A stretch of 64,000 nt of DNA, taken from NCBI GenBank assembly GCA_025175895.1, contig CM045990.1, forward strand, positions 1,612,001 to 1,676,000. The letters run 5' to 3'. This document shows, piece after piece, positions 25,292 to 35,907 of this stretch. The number at the start of each line of letters is the position of its first letter. Within the stretch, counting starts at the first letter, position 1. Both the position numbers and the translations under genes were made by a program. A model generated the notes under the pieces. That model was given only the letters and a program-made list of their open reading frames with translations. It did not search any database and had not been told where the DNA came from. The DNA comes from Wurfbainia villosa. Lineage: Eukaryota > Streptophyta > Magnoliopsida > Zingiberales > Zingiberaceae.

Positions 25292-26241
25292 ATAAAGTTG
25301 TCACGCCCCGAGAGTATGCCTAGCCGATAAACGGACAGCATCTCCCCTGTACATGACACAATATCCTGTTGATACAAGGCCTTTCGGCCACAATCACACT
25401 ATATATATATATATATATATATATAACCAAAATCACAGTAGAAATTACCACAATAGAGATACAAACTCGACATCACTATTTACAGGTATGACTAACACCA
25501 AAATAAGAAAGTACCATAACAAAATCAAAAAAACAAGTACAACACCAACAGTGTCCAACACTGCAAACCATCATATGAAACCAAGTCCATAACAAAACAC
25601 CTACGATAAACCAAAAGTCAGGACCCTTGAAAGTGAGATGAGATGATGCCAACCGACGATGCTCCAAGCCCATCACAGAGTCGACTACCTATTACCTGGG
25701 CGACAAGAAACCCAGGGTCTGTGGTGGTGAGTATAAAACTCGGCGGTAATAAGAATAGAAGTGCATGCATAATATATATATCACATGCGAGTCAACAATA
25801 TACTGTCTAAAAGTATAACAGATATATATCAGTATGATATAACGACTGTATAACCAACTGATCAACAATAACAACATAAGATACTGACATACCTAAAGAC
25901 TGGCAATGAAGCAACTCATACAACCTGAGTATAAGTAAAATAATACAACACCTACAACATGGTAGAGTAATACTAACTCTATAATCAACAAAACCGCCAT
26001 ACTGACATTCTATAGCAAATACAACAATGAATCAGGCCCATCCCATATCATCCCAGGGTACTGGTCAAAGGTATACGAAAGACTGACTAACTCAACACTG
26101 ATAATCCACACACGACCATATAGAATATGTAAGTAGTATGCAAGATGATGTACAATCAAATGCAGCAAACATAGCTCAAACAAATGCAACATCACAACGC
26201 TCATATATATAGACTCTGTCTATATATATTCTCATCACACT

Positions 26242-26270
26242 CAATTATATATATATATATACATGTATAC

Positions 26271-26350
<80 letters not shown>

Positions 26351-26382
26351 ACGTATATATATATATATATATACATGTATAC

Positions 26383-26415
<33 letters not shown>
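26242..26415. repeat. (TA)n microsatellite with TACATGTATACGTA interruptions
   Basis: A long TA run is broken three times by the segment 'acatgtatacgta', itself almost palindromic. All YIYIYI frames here are artefacts of the repeat. Confidence 0.95.
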
Positions 26416-26417
<2 letters not shown>

Positions 26418-26878
26418 AACGCCATCAACCACGGCAATGCAGATGCATGGACATGCCAGCGCACCCTACTCGCTACCACGACCTCGGTGTGGCCTAGGTG
26501 GCAAGACATAACAACTGTCTCAACTCAACAACAACAATTGCTCTTGAGTGGCCGAGTGATCAGTATGAACAAATAGTATATGAGCATAAAAAGCTAGCTA
26601 CACAATGGGGGTCCCTGCTGCTGGCCACTCTGACTATCACTACCCATGAGTGGTCGAGTGTCATGCACCCTGGACAACTGCACGCTACTCCAACAACCAC
26701 TATCAATATTGGGGCGAGTGCGGCACAACAAATGCTCTTCCCTCACACCAGTTACTCCTCCACGAGTAACCTAGGAGGCAGGATGACTGACGACCCTCTC
26801 AACCACAAGGGAGACTAAGTCGCCAGCATGCATGTAAATGGCATGAATGCACAGTCACACATACATACATCCATCAAA

Positions 26879-27120
26879 GACTCTCTATTCTACAGAGTCA
26901 TACTCAACTGATCAACACACTCTCTATCCTGTAGAGAGTCATACTCAACTAATCAATACACTCTCTATCCTGTAGAGAGTCATATTCAATTAATCAACAC
27001 AATCTCTATCCTACAGGGAGTCATACTCAACTAATTAACACACTCTCTATCCTGCAGAGAGTCATACTCAACTAATCAATACACTCTCTATCCTACAGAG
27101 AGTCATACTCAACTGATCAC
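26879..27120. repeat. 41-bp tandem hairpin repeat, about six units
   Basis: Units contain CTCTCTAtcctgTAGAGAG followed by 'tcatactcaactaatcaa'. Unit differences often keep the stem paired, but one unit reads CTCTCTA-tccta-CAGGGAG, which weakens it. The same array is found at 3739-3902, and a single decayed unit near 33455-33490. Confidence 0.9.
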
Positions 27121-29033
27121 AACCAAGCTAGGACCACCAGTTTGTAGCGACACACTATCCACAATCCACATGACCATACATAAACACATGATCCAAAATG
27201 AATACGTGATCCGTAACTGTCATACCACATAAGGAATGTACTATGACAATCAACTCTACATCTAGGTCATCACCCATCCCCTGGATGAATTGTCTAAATT
27301 GCACAATTCAGATCTACAACCGAATTTAGCTATGTACACGTAGGTAAACCACTACTATAGGTCAACTTACCATAACCTTTATAATTCATAACAATGATGA
27401 ATGAATAGATAACAATAATGACAGAGCATTTAAGTGCAAAGGCAAGTATCAAGCAACAGAAAAATTATAGTGGAGTCAAGATCTAAGTGAAAACAATATG
27501 CAATCTCATGCATCAGGGTTTAGCTACTACCTGACCAGGGTAGGAAATAGTACCCACATGATATGTAGGCTATGCTGATAGTCTTCATGTCCAAGAATGT
27601 CTCGAATCAAAATCCTGCAACATGCAATATACATATCAATAGATCTCTAGCATAACCCTAAACTCTGATTAGTTAACCCCTACTAATCATTCTCTTCATG
27701 GATTCATATAATTCACAGTCATCTCTAAGATGAGAGTTATTCATCCTACCTTTTGATCCTGCTAATCATACAAGTAATTAGTTATGAATCCCTTTATTCT
27801 GAATCAATTCCTTGACCAAATAATAGACTATTTATAGATCTAACATCTCAGCCATAACAACACTAAATCAACTATATAATAGTGTACATCCATAACGTAT
27901 CCAAATACGGACTTATCAAGTTTAGCCTCGCTGTCACAACTTGATCCAAGGTTTAAAATATCAGATCTACTCAACTTAATCGTCCTACTTCCACTGCACC
28001 ATCCGAAACATTCTTCTCCGGCTCACTATCATCCATGGAACCACAATCAAATTAGCTACACAACAATCATATACCCAAATTTCTGAAAAATCAACTTACC
28101 TAATCTTGCCTCGCCCATTCACAACCGATCTCAAACAACTCCTATCTATGTTTCCCTCAGCTTACTCAAGCGAAAGAAATGCCTTCACCGCAGATCAGAA
28201 ACACTACAACCCAATCTCCATGCCAAAATCGAACATACAACTATTAAGTAATTAATAGATTATCCAGAGATATGAGCACAAGGGACGACAACATCAGCTA
28301 TGGCAGCATCGAGGCTGAGCTCACAATAATCAAGGACAACACGAGTTATGCAGAGCAGTGATCTGCCAGCCGCGCCGACGATGCTCAATGAAGGGACGAG
28401 AGGCAACAGACTGCCCAAGGTGGTCACAGTTGATCGCGGCGGCAGGTGTTGGCCACCGATTACAAGAACCCCAGCAGGGAAGAGATCATCGCACGCTTGT
28501 TGTTGCTTGGTTCGGTGGAGGCCGATGATTGGCCATACTCTCGCGACGATGAAGGAAGGAGAAGAAGAGGCGGCATCGATCTAGCGGCTCCTTTTTTAGC
28601 ACGGTGACACTGCCACCGCGGTGAGCTCACGCAAGGAGATCCCACAAGCAAAAGGGCCGACGACGAGTGGGAAGAGCAAGATCCGGCGATGCTGAGTGGA
28701 GAAGAGGCAGTGGTCGGCGATGGCCAAGGTTGCAGTCGCTGGTCGTGTGCACAGGGGCGGCGACCGCTGGTCATATGCACATGATGTATAGGGGTCGTGG
28801 GACGCGAGATGCTCTGCTCGGGGCCATGAGCGATCGTGGATAGTTGTAGAGAGGTGGCACGCGAGAAACCGAGAGGGAGGAGAAGAAAGGTCTGCGGCGA
28901 CGAGATTGGGAAGAAGAATCGGGGAAATGAGAGGTCGCGCGGTGGAGAAATCAGGGAAGAAAATCGCAGAAAGAAAAGAAATGGTTCGCGAGGCTGCGAG
29001 TCGGGCTTAAGGAGAGAACACAAAATCGACCCC

Positions 29034-29041
29034 TTTTATAA
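29034..29041 (-). promoter_or_regulatory. TATA box of the gypsy LTR
   Basis: The minus strand reads TTATAAAA followed by GGGG, about 122 bp after the LTR start. The same motif is conserved in the other LTR near 21240. Transcription would start around 29005, so nearly the whole LTR would be transcribed. Confidence 0.55.
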
Positions 29042-29168
29042 GCCATAACCTAGGTTAAGTTTAATTAAAACTTAACCATCCTTCATTAATTTAATTAAAT
29101 CAATAATAAGTTCTCTTAATTAAATTCTATTATTTTATAGTAATTTATTTTTGATATTTTACAATAAG

Positions 29169-29285
29169 CTTCTCTAATCGAAATATAATTATATTGTATA
29201 AACTCAGTATTTTCCTAATCAATCACTACAGGATGCCAGTGGTCATCATAGATGATTGGATAAAATATAAATTTGATAGAATGAT
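29169..29285. other. Short AT-rich spacer between two insertions
   Basis: This is original locus sequence between the gypsy target duplication and the next solo LTR. Nothing is recognised in it. Confidence 0.5.
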
Positions 29286-30995
29286 TGTTAGTGTCAACCC
29301 TTAGTGTCAATCACGAGATGTAGTGTCAATCATGAGATGATTGATTAGGGATCATGTGTATCATATTTCATTAATAAAAGGCAAGGATTGTTTATTATAT
29401 TTACTTTATGCATGTGTCAGCTAAAATAATGTCCTTGAATAGTAGGTTCTAATCTACCATTTATCAATTGGTAGAATTGATTATGAGAAGCTGTAGAGAA
29501 CATTATTCTTAATATTCCTAGTCAAGTATTAATAGACAAGGGCAATATTAATACATTAAGACTAGCATGTAAGTCAATGGACGACTTGATCTCACAAGTC
29601 ATGGATATGTGATATCACATTGACACATGAGTATATATATTGGAGAATATATATACTGAATTGACCCGCCATGAGAAAGTGTCATGGATCGTTATATGAG
29701 TGTCATATACTTTCTCATGTGACTATTGGTATAAATAGTCCTTAGACCTGAACTCACTATAGTTCCCTACATAAGGAGTTATGTGCTTTGGTATTGTCTA
29801 ACGTCACACCATAATAGGGCGCACTATAACGGCGATCACTGGATATGTAACGAATTATGCGGAGGGATGTGAGTGATGTAGATGGGATCTATCCCTCCTA
29901 TATGACAGGAGTGATATCTTTGGCCTCTTGATAGAGTAGGACTACGAAATGCATGGTCATGCTCAAATGAGTTAATATGAGATATTGAGCTCATTTGTTT
30001 GAGTGAGTCTACTTGGGGATCAAGAAACATAAAGATCGATAAGGGGATGACATGGTCTATGCCTCATTGATCGATCTAAGATATCAGAGATAGAAGAACA
30101 TCATGATACATGATAATAGTCACGGAAAGGTTGTCGGATCTCAACGATCTTATAACTTGGATAACAATGATGTATTGCTAGATGTCACTAATTGCTTATG
30201 TATCTAAAAGGGATTTTAGATACATTGCTAACGTTACAAGAGCCTATAGGGTCACACACAAATGACATTCTGTTTTGGAGATGGTTTCTTTTAGTTGGAC
30301 TAAAAGGACAATTGAGCATATGACCAATATTTGAGTTAGACTCAAACTGGTTAAACTTGAGTTAGACTCAAGTTGAACCATGGAAAATGATTCATCATCA
30401 TGCATGATTAATTTGATTAATCATGCATAGGAATACCAAAGGGCTTGATATTCATGATGAGAATTAAAAGAAGGGAATACCAAAGGTCTTGGTATTAAAA
30501 GAACTCTTAATGGGGAGATAATGGCATTGATGGCTATGGATTAAAAGGGTCTTTTGGTGTTCAACATGGAAGAGATCTTGTGTGTGCTTTTGTTTTTTTT
30601 TTGGGCGTGCAAGCCAAAAGGGCTAAAAGAGAAAGAGTTCTCTTATCTCCTCCTTCCTCTCCTTCTTCTTCCAAAAGAGTTCTTGGCATTTTGCTAGGGA
30701 TTGCTAGTACAACGTGACTCCAAAGCTAGTGTGGGTGTCAATGTGGATACCATAGATATACGATTACCCTTACCGTATTGAGATCCGACAACGTTTGAAA
30801 AAACGGGATTACAAAGGACACGTACCAAAGATATATTCCTCCTCTAGATAAGATCTAAACTAGACTAAAGAAAACGATTTATATAGTTTTGCATGGATCT
30901 CTGGTGGGATCCGATTTAATTATTGTTTCCACTGCGATTGTACGAAGTATTCATCCGCGATGTTGTGAACATCAGATCCGGAGTTTTTCCCAACA
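29286..30995 (+). repeat. Solo LTR (family starting TGTTAGT), forward orientation
   Basis: It starts 'tgttagtgtcaaccctta' and ends 'gtttttcccaaca'. Flanks ATGAT (29281-29285) and ATTAT (30996-31000) match at four of five positions. It is the same family as 10757-12367 in the opposite orientation. A small duplication of 'agtgtcaatca.gagatg' is seen near its start. No primer site or internal domain follows it. Confidence 0.75.
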
Positions 30996-31000
30996 ATTAT

Positions 31001-31383
31001 CCCTGGGGTTTTAATCCTTTATTGCAATGCTTGGGCTTATATGAAATTAAAAATATCTTGTGTATAAAAAACAAGCCAGAGAAAAGTAGATTTAAATTAT
31101 TGTACTATAATTTAGTATTTAGTAGAAAGAAAAAAATCTATAGAGAATACAATCCCATAGAATATGGATGGGTAGTATATTCTATCACTCTGCTTAGCCT
31201 CATCAATAAAGACACCAAAATAAACATTTATATGTTTTCCATGGATCAATGTATTCTAAATAAATATCGTGCAGAATGAATTCATATATAATTTGAATGA
31301 ATCCGTTGACCAAACTAGCTATAATGTGGAGTTGCACCAGTAAAAACTTCTTAGAACCTATCAAAATTTCAACTGAAATGAAC
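31001..31383. other. AT-rich sequence, no feature recognised
   Basis: There is a 118-codon plus-strand frame here (30923-31279) but it crosses the end of the solo LTR and resembles nothing known. On the minus strand this would be the 3' flank of the broken gene at 31384. Confidence 0.4.
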
Positions 31384-31928
31384 AAGGGATAAAAATAGAC
31401 TAAATGAAATCATGATTACTAGGTGCATGCTCTTGCTTTAATTTCTTGAGCTTCAACAAAGTATCAACAACCACTCCATCCATATTTATGTTAAAGTGTG
31501 CATAAGCTTATTGCATATTAAACAAATAAATTGTTAGATTAAAAACAAACCATTTGTAAGTAAATCATATGACTATTCGTGTTCATTTAGGTTTACCTCT
31601 AATATTTTTTTCTTCAACTCATTAGTAAGAAGGAATAAGATTGTTTTTTCAGTGTTATTAACTCTACAGTGGCCTTGCCTTTTTCATCAGCATGCAAATC
31701 AGACTCTTAACCATTAGATGACTCCTCAGCCTCAAGGTTTGGCTGGTTATCCTCTTATGTGGACTAAATAAGGTTTATAGTAACTAATTGATTATTAGCT
31801 CTCCTTTTGGGAACCCTATCAAACCAACTAGGAGATGGTCCTATAGGATCCAATGCACCATAGTAAACACTCTTCTAACATAAATCTTCCTCCTAATATA
31901 CATAGTACTCTGTTGGATTTGTGTGGGG
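31384..31928 (-). pseudogene. Broken plant gene, 3' exons (unknown family)
   Basis: On the minus strand, the sequence next to the TCTAG duplication reads as protein for short stretches: 'DPIGPSPSWFDRVPKRRANN' around 31850-31795, and an acidic stretch 'EDNQPNLEAEESSNG' near 31760-31720. A splice-donor-like 'gaggtaaac' lies near 31597. A final exon-like block (31509 to about 31409) reads 'NMDGVVVDTLLKLKKLKQEH' and ends at a stop after 'NHDFI'. The frame is broken by at least one frameshift and two stops. It continues, after the solo LTR, into the coiled-coil exon at 42323-42646. I do not recognise the family; exon limits are estimates and the gene call is an inference. Confidence 0.4.
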
Positions 31929-34515
31929 TCTAGTGTCACGCCCCGGGAGTATGCCGTGCCGAAAAGTAAACGGACAGTATCTCCCCTGTACGTGGCAACA
32001 TATCGGGTTAATACAAGGCCCGTAGGCCCACAACAACAATATGATATACACAGAAATCAACATATAAAATGCAGCGGAAACATACAACAGATAAAACAAT
32101 ATACAATGACCCAACTGTGCACTCCGGAGTGACTTGACACAACAAGAAACATAATAGAAGTCACATCGAAAGTCAAATACATACAACACGTCCGTATATC
32201 ACAGATACGGAACTAATACAGGTTAAAACCACAAAACGACAATCCGTAGAAATACAACAATACGGAAAACATGTCCATTCGTCCGGTGTGAGATGGGATC
32301 GTGAGCTCCGAGCGTCCAAGAAATCTTCTACATTATACAGGCGATGAAAACCGTGGTCCAGGGGTGGTGAGTATAAACTCAGGGGTAATATATAGAAAGT
32401 GCATGAACATATAGGGTAAAGAAATCTACAAGTATACATGTGAAGATCTACGGTATCTGGCATGAGTCCAATAGACATACGATCCTATCCAACTCTAATA
32501 ACAAGTAACTTCTGATGAAAGTCATACGCAATGTATATACTAAGCGCTCACTTTGAACATAAAGTAATGTACCAGCGTACACGGCGATGCAACACCATAA
32601 GCTATATCATCACAGCGGATATACCATAACATAACCCATATAATGGTCAATCCTATACCGACTAATACTGTACATATACGAATGATATGATCACCGTATA
32701 ATAACTTCGCATTACACACAATGACATGATGCTAATCAAATGCATATAATAATCAATCAACGCATGTATCATGCTCAACACATAGCAAGAAATAAAATGC
32801 AAATGGCATGTATCATGATGTACAAGCATGTGCAACAATCATAGCTCAATCAAATGCAAAGATCTCACGGGCATATGTAAAACATATATCAAATACATGC
32901 ATACATATATATCGAATGCATATGCATGGTCATGTCTGGACCGTCCAACCACGACCCAGAGTGGCGGTGGTGTACGACAAATGACAACTAGCCCGACTCG
33001 GTGCCACCACTCTCGGTGGCCGAGGTTGAGTAGTATGGTGAGTAGCGTGTAGCGTAAAAGCTAACTACTCCTAGGGGCCCTGCAGCCACACCCTGTCCCT
33101 ACCCATGAGTAGACAAACGCCACACACAGGACAACTGCACCTCACACAACCACCGTCTATAGTGGGCGAGTGCTAACACCACTCTGCACAGTGGCCAGGT
33201 GCGCATCTCCAGCTACCACCATCCATAGTGGCCGAGCGCGGCACACATCGATGCTCGCCCTCAACCTGCTACCACTACCGAGTGGCGGGAGGCGGGATGG
33301 TGACGACTTGTCTCAATCCACAAGGGAGACCCAGTCAACAGCATGCATGCAATGTGATGATGCATAGTTCCATACATGTATCCTCGCGACACTCCCCATC
33401 CCACGGGGAGTCCTGGTCAACTAAAAGTCAATTATGCAAGGACTACAATCCATAAGACTCTCTCTATCGCATAAAGAGTCATACTCATCTGACCGTCAAC
33501 CACGCTAAGACCTCTAGTCAATAGCGATATACAATCGACCATCCATAAAACCATACACAGGCATACAATCCCTAATGGATATACCATCACACTAGGACTT
33601 CTAGTCCATGGTCACATACGACAACCATACAATTATCTATGCACAGACAACTAGATCCATCATAAATGCACCACTAATACGGATATGATATAACAATCGA
33701 CTCCATAATCCAAACCATCACCTAACCCTAGTGATGTAATACAGTAAACCAATCTGAAGTCACAAAGATAACCCTAACCACATGTACTTACTGAACATCT
33801 ATCAGCTAATACATAATATGGTTTATAGTTCCTATCCGAGCTAGATAATCAATGAAGTACCAGAGTTTATATCTCAAAGGTCAAGGCAGTACAAGCATAT
33901 GATTAAACATGAGTGGATTTAAGGTAAACAGGTATAAGCATATATCCAAGATCATGCACTAGAGTTGATCAAAACTACCGGACCAGGTAGATATTACCCA
34001 CCTGATACGAAGCTTGAATAATCCTCAAGGCCGCGGATCCGCTTCGTATCCCAAACCTGTACAATAATAGCAATAATGATTAAGTACAAGTATCCAACAA
34101 ACATAGGAACTAAACACTACATCGTTCCTATACTCACATCCTTTCCTCGTCTATGAGGTAGAAACTCCAATTAACCCAATTTGATACACCAAAACCAAAC
34201 TCGCTCCCAAATCAACAAGATCACTATATAGATCTAAACAACACTCTAACCATGAGCATAACCAGATCATCCACACCATCAATTAAAGGGAAATCGAATT
34301 AAACAATTCTCAACTCAATCGGCACAACAACTTCACTGATCTGAGCAAATCACCAACCGCAACGAAACAACAACTCCAAGATTACTGAACAACAACTGAA
34401 CTGTTGGTGCAATCGGCCCAGGTCACGATTGACCAGGACTCGAGTTTGGCTCGAGTGATGTTTTGATGTGTTTTGATGTTTCGACAAAAACATATGACAA
34501 TGTAATTGTCATGGT

Positions 34516-34830
34516 AAAGTCCAAGTCTTGAGTACTTGGCATGGAAAGTCCAAGTGGGACACTTGGCATTGGGAAAAGTCCAAGCATGGGTCTTGGCAAT
34601 GTAAAGTCCAACATGGGTTGGCAAGGGAAAGTCCAAGCATGGTCTTGGCATTTGAGAAGTCCAAGCATGGTCTTGGCATGGAAAGTCCAACATGGGTTGG
34701 CATTTGAAGTCCAAGGGGATTGATATTGGCGGCGTAAAGTCCAAGCGGTAGTCTTGGCAGCATAAGTCCAATGGTTGGCGGCGTAAAGTCCAAGCGGAGT
34801 CTTGGCGGCGTAAGTCCAATGTGCCTTGGC
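34516..34830. repeat. Array of about 12 short covarying hairpin units in U3
   Basis: Units of 21-31 bp have the form AAGTCCAAx...xTTGGCA. Where the left arm is CCAAG the right arm is CTTGG; where it is CCAAC the right arm is GTTGG; one unit extends to CCAAGTG/CACTTGG. An identical array is at 39684-39998 and divergent ones are at about 1070-1290, 7148-7350 and 62600-62760. Confidence 0.85.
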
Positions 34831-35203
34831 GGTGTAGACACCGTTAGCATGACATAGCCGACAAGCACTGAAGGCTAGCGCATGGATGAACAAGTCATGG
34901 ATGACTTGGAGGGATCCGAGGCGTGAGGTGATGGAGGTGACTAGAAGGCTTAGGTCTAGGCTAAGGGTGGTCTAGCAAGTATGGGGAACCATACTTGAGT
35001 TAAAACCTCATGGTTTGGTGCCATGTGGCGCGACCGGACCGAGTCAACTAGGGTTTGACTACGGGTTATAGCCTAGCGATCGATCGCCATAGGTTGTCGG
35101 TATCGACCGATGCTGGAGCGATCCGATCGATCGTCCGATCACCGATCGGTGCTCGAGAATTCAGAATGGAGTCGAGACTCGACTGGTCGAGTGAGGACTC
35201 CAT

Positions 35204-35328
35204 CAGTCGACTGATGATCACAATCAGTCGACTGATGGTAGTTCCGTTGGACTTATCCAACGTGGAACTAGCCGTTGTCTCACGACAACAGTGGCATCAG
35301 TCGACTGATGGTCTCGATCAGTCGACTG
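35204..35328. promoter_or_regulatory. Paired CAGTCGACTG dyads upstream of the TATA box
   Basis: Exact palindromes start at 35204, 35225, 35298 and 35319, giving two pairs each with 21-bp spacing, about two turns of the helix. The last ends 29 bp before the TATA box. The arrangement recurs in the other LTRs of the family, which suggests binding sites for a dimeric factor. No protein is known to me for this site. Confidence 0.6.
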
Positions 35329-35356
35329 ATCGACTTTTTCCAGCACAGGTTGAAGC

Positions 35357-35363
35357 TATATAT
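35357..35363 (+). promoter_or_regulatory. TATA box of the 5' LTR
   Basis: The sequence tatatat is followed by 'ggagctcgtggtgga', conserved in the 3' LTR (near 40431) and as 'ttataaatggagctc' in the LTR at 62515. U3 would end some 30 bp further on. Confidence 0.6.
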
Positions 35364-35840
35364 GGAGCTCGTGGTGGAAGAAAAAGAAAATGGTTCTTTG
35401 AGGCGATTTGGGGCGAGTTGTCACGCAATTCAGGGTCTCCAAGTGCTACTCGATCAACCAAGTGATCAAGCATTCAAAGAGCATTTGTAAAGTGTTTCCT
35501 TTACTTGTATTGCTTTGTATTTCACTATATTGCTTGTATTCATTTGATTATTGTTGTAATCATATTGTACGAGGTTTCTCCACCTCCGGATTGTTCCGAG
35601 AAGGAGTTATTTGATAGTGGTGTGTGATTGGCATCGCTAGGGCTCATTTGAGCCCGATCCGTGGAGTAGGAACCGTGCGGTTCCGAACCACGTTATATAC
35701 TCGTGTTAGCGTGTTGTGTTTTCATTATTGTTATTGTATTATCTATATTCCGCTGCGCTAACGAATTTGTAGACACAACCGCGATTGAATTCCATTGACG
35801 CTAATCACCCCCCCTCTAGCGTTACAAAGGTCCTAACAAG

Positions 35841-35852
35841 TGGTATCAGAGC
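35841..35852 (+). other. Primer binding site (initiator tRNA-Met)
   Basis: The sequence is an exact TGGTATCAGAGC two bases after the LTR end, complementary to the 3' end of plant initiator tRNA-Met. It fixes the plus-strand orientation of the element. Confidence 0.95.
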
Positions 35853-35907
35853 CCGGGGCTCTTCTACGGACTAACCGCCGAGAGTTGAAGAAGCTAGAGG
35901 GAAGACA

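Larger units (their letters stand above)
12692..29163 (-). mobile_element. Ty3/gypsy-type LTR retrotransposon, minus strand, decayed and nested
   Basis: Target duplication ATAAG is perfect on both sides (12687-12691 and 29164-29168). On the minus strand the order is 5' LTR (29163 to 25299), primer site (25291 to 25280), gag-like remnants, unrecognisable pol-length sequence, polypurine tract (21380 to 21370) and 3' LTR (21369 to 12692). A copia element occupies the 3' LTR. The long LTRs, the primer site complementary to tRNA-Met and the two decayed zinc knuckles fit a plant gypsy element. The Tekay/Del chromovirus clade is a guess based on LTR length and ends; no integrase chromodomain can be read. 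Confidence 0.85.
25299..29163 (-). repeat. Gypsy 5' LTR (3865 bp)
   Basis: The ends are TGTAAAATATC and GGGGCGTGACA on the minus strand. A solo LTR of the same family (31934-42322 without its insert) gives 3873 bp, confirming the length. It contains a (TA)n run, a 41-bp hairpin tandem, and a GC-rich region next to a TATA box close to its start. A 187-codon frame (29023-28460, minus) and others in the GC-rich part have no recognisable domain and are not called genes. Confidence 0.9.
34402..35838 (+). repeat. 5' LTR, subfamily B (1437 bp)
   Basis: It begins TGTTGGTGCAATCGG and ends 'aaggtcctaaca'. From left to right it holds a covarying hairpin array (34516-34830), a variable CGATCG-rich block (about 34860-35410), paired dyads before a TATA box, and conserved sequence to the end. 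It is 94 bp longer than the 3' LTR, all within the variable block. Confidence 0.95.

Noticed and set aside
26184..26576. Several overlapping frames encoding YIYIYI/IYTCI peptides on both strands
   Set aside because: They are read through a (TA)n microsatellite inside an LTR; any frame through this repeat is open.
26879..27120. Regular repeats that could suggest a CRISPR array
   Set aside because: The whole 41-bp unit repeats, there are no unique spacers, no cas genes are present, and the context is a plant retrotransposon LTR.
28460..29023. A 187-codon minus-strand frame rich in Pro and Ser
   Set aside because: It lies in the GC-rich part of the gypsy LTR just after the TATA box, and no domain is recognisable. 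It is kept only as a question in the findings.
34382..34893. Minus-strand frames of 119-156 codons repeated identically at 39547-40067
   Set aside because: They are antisense to the hairpin array of the LTR and stay open because of its repeated unit. No start, domain or promoter supports them.
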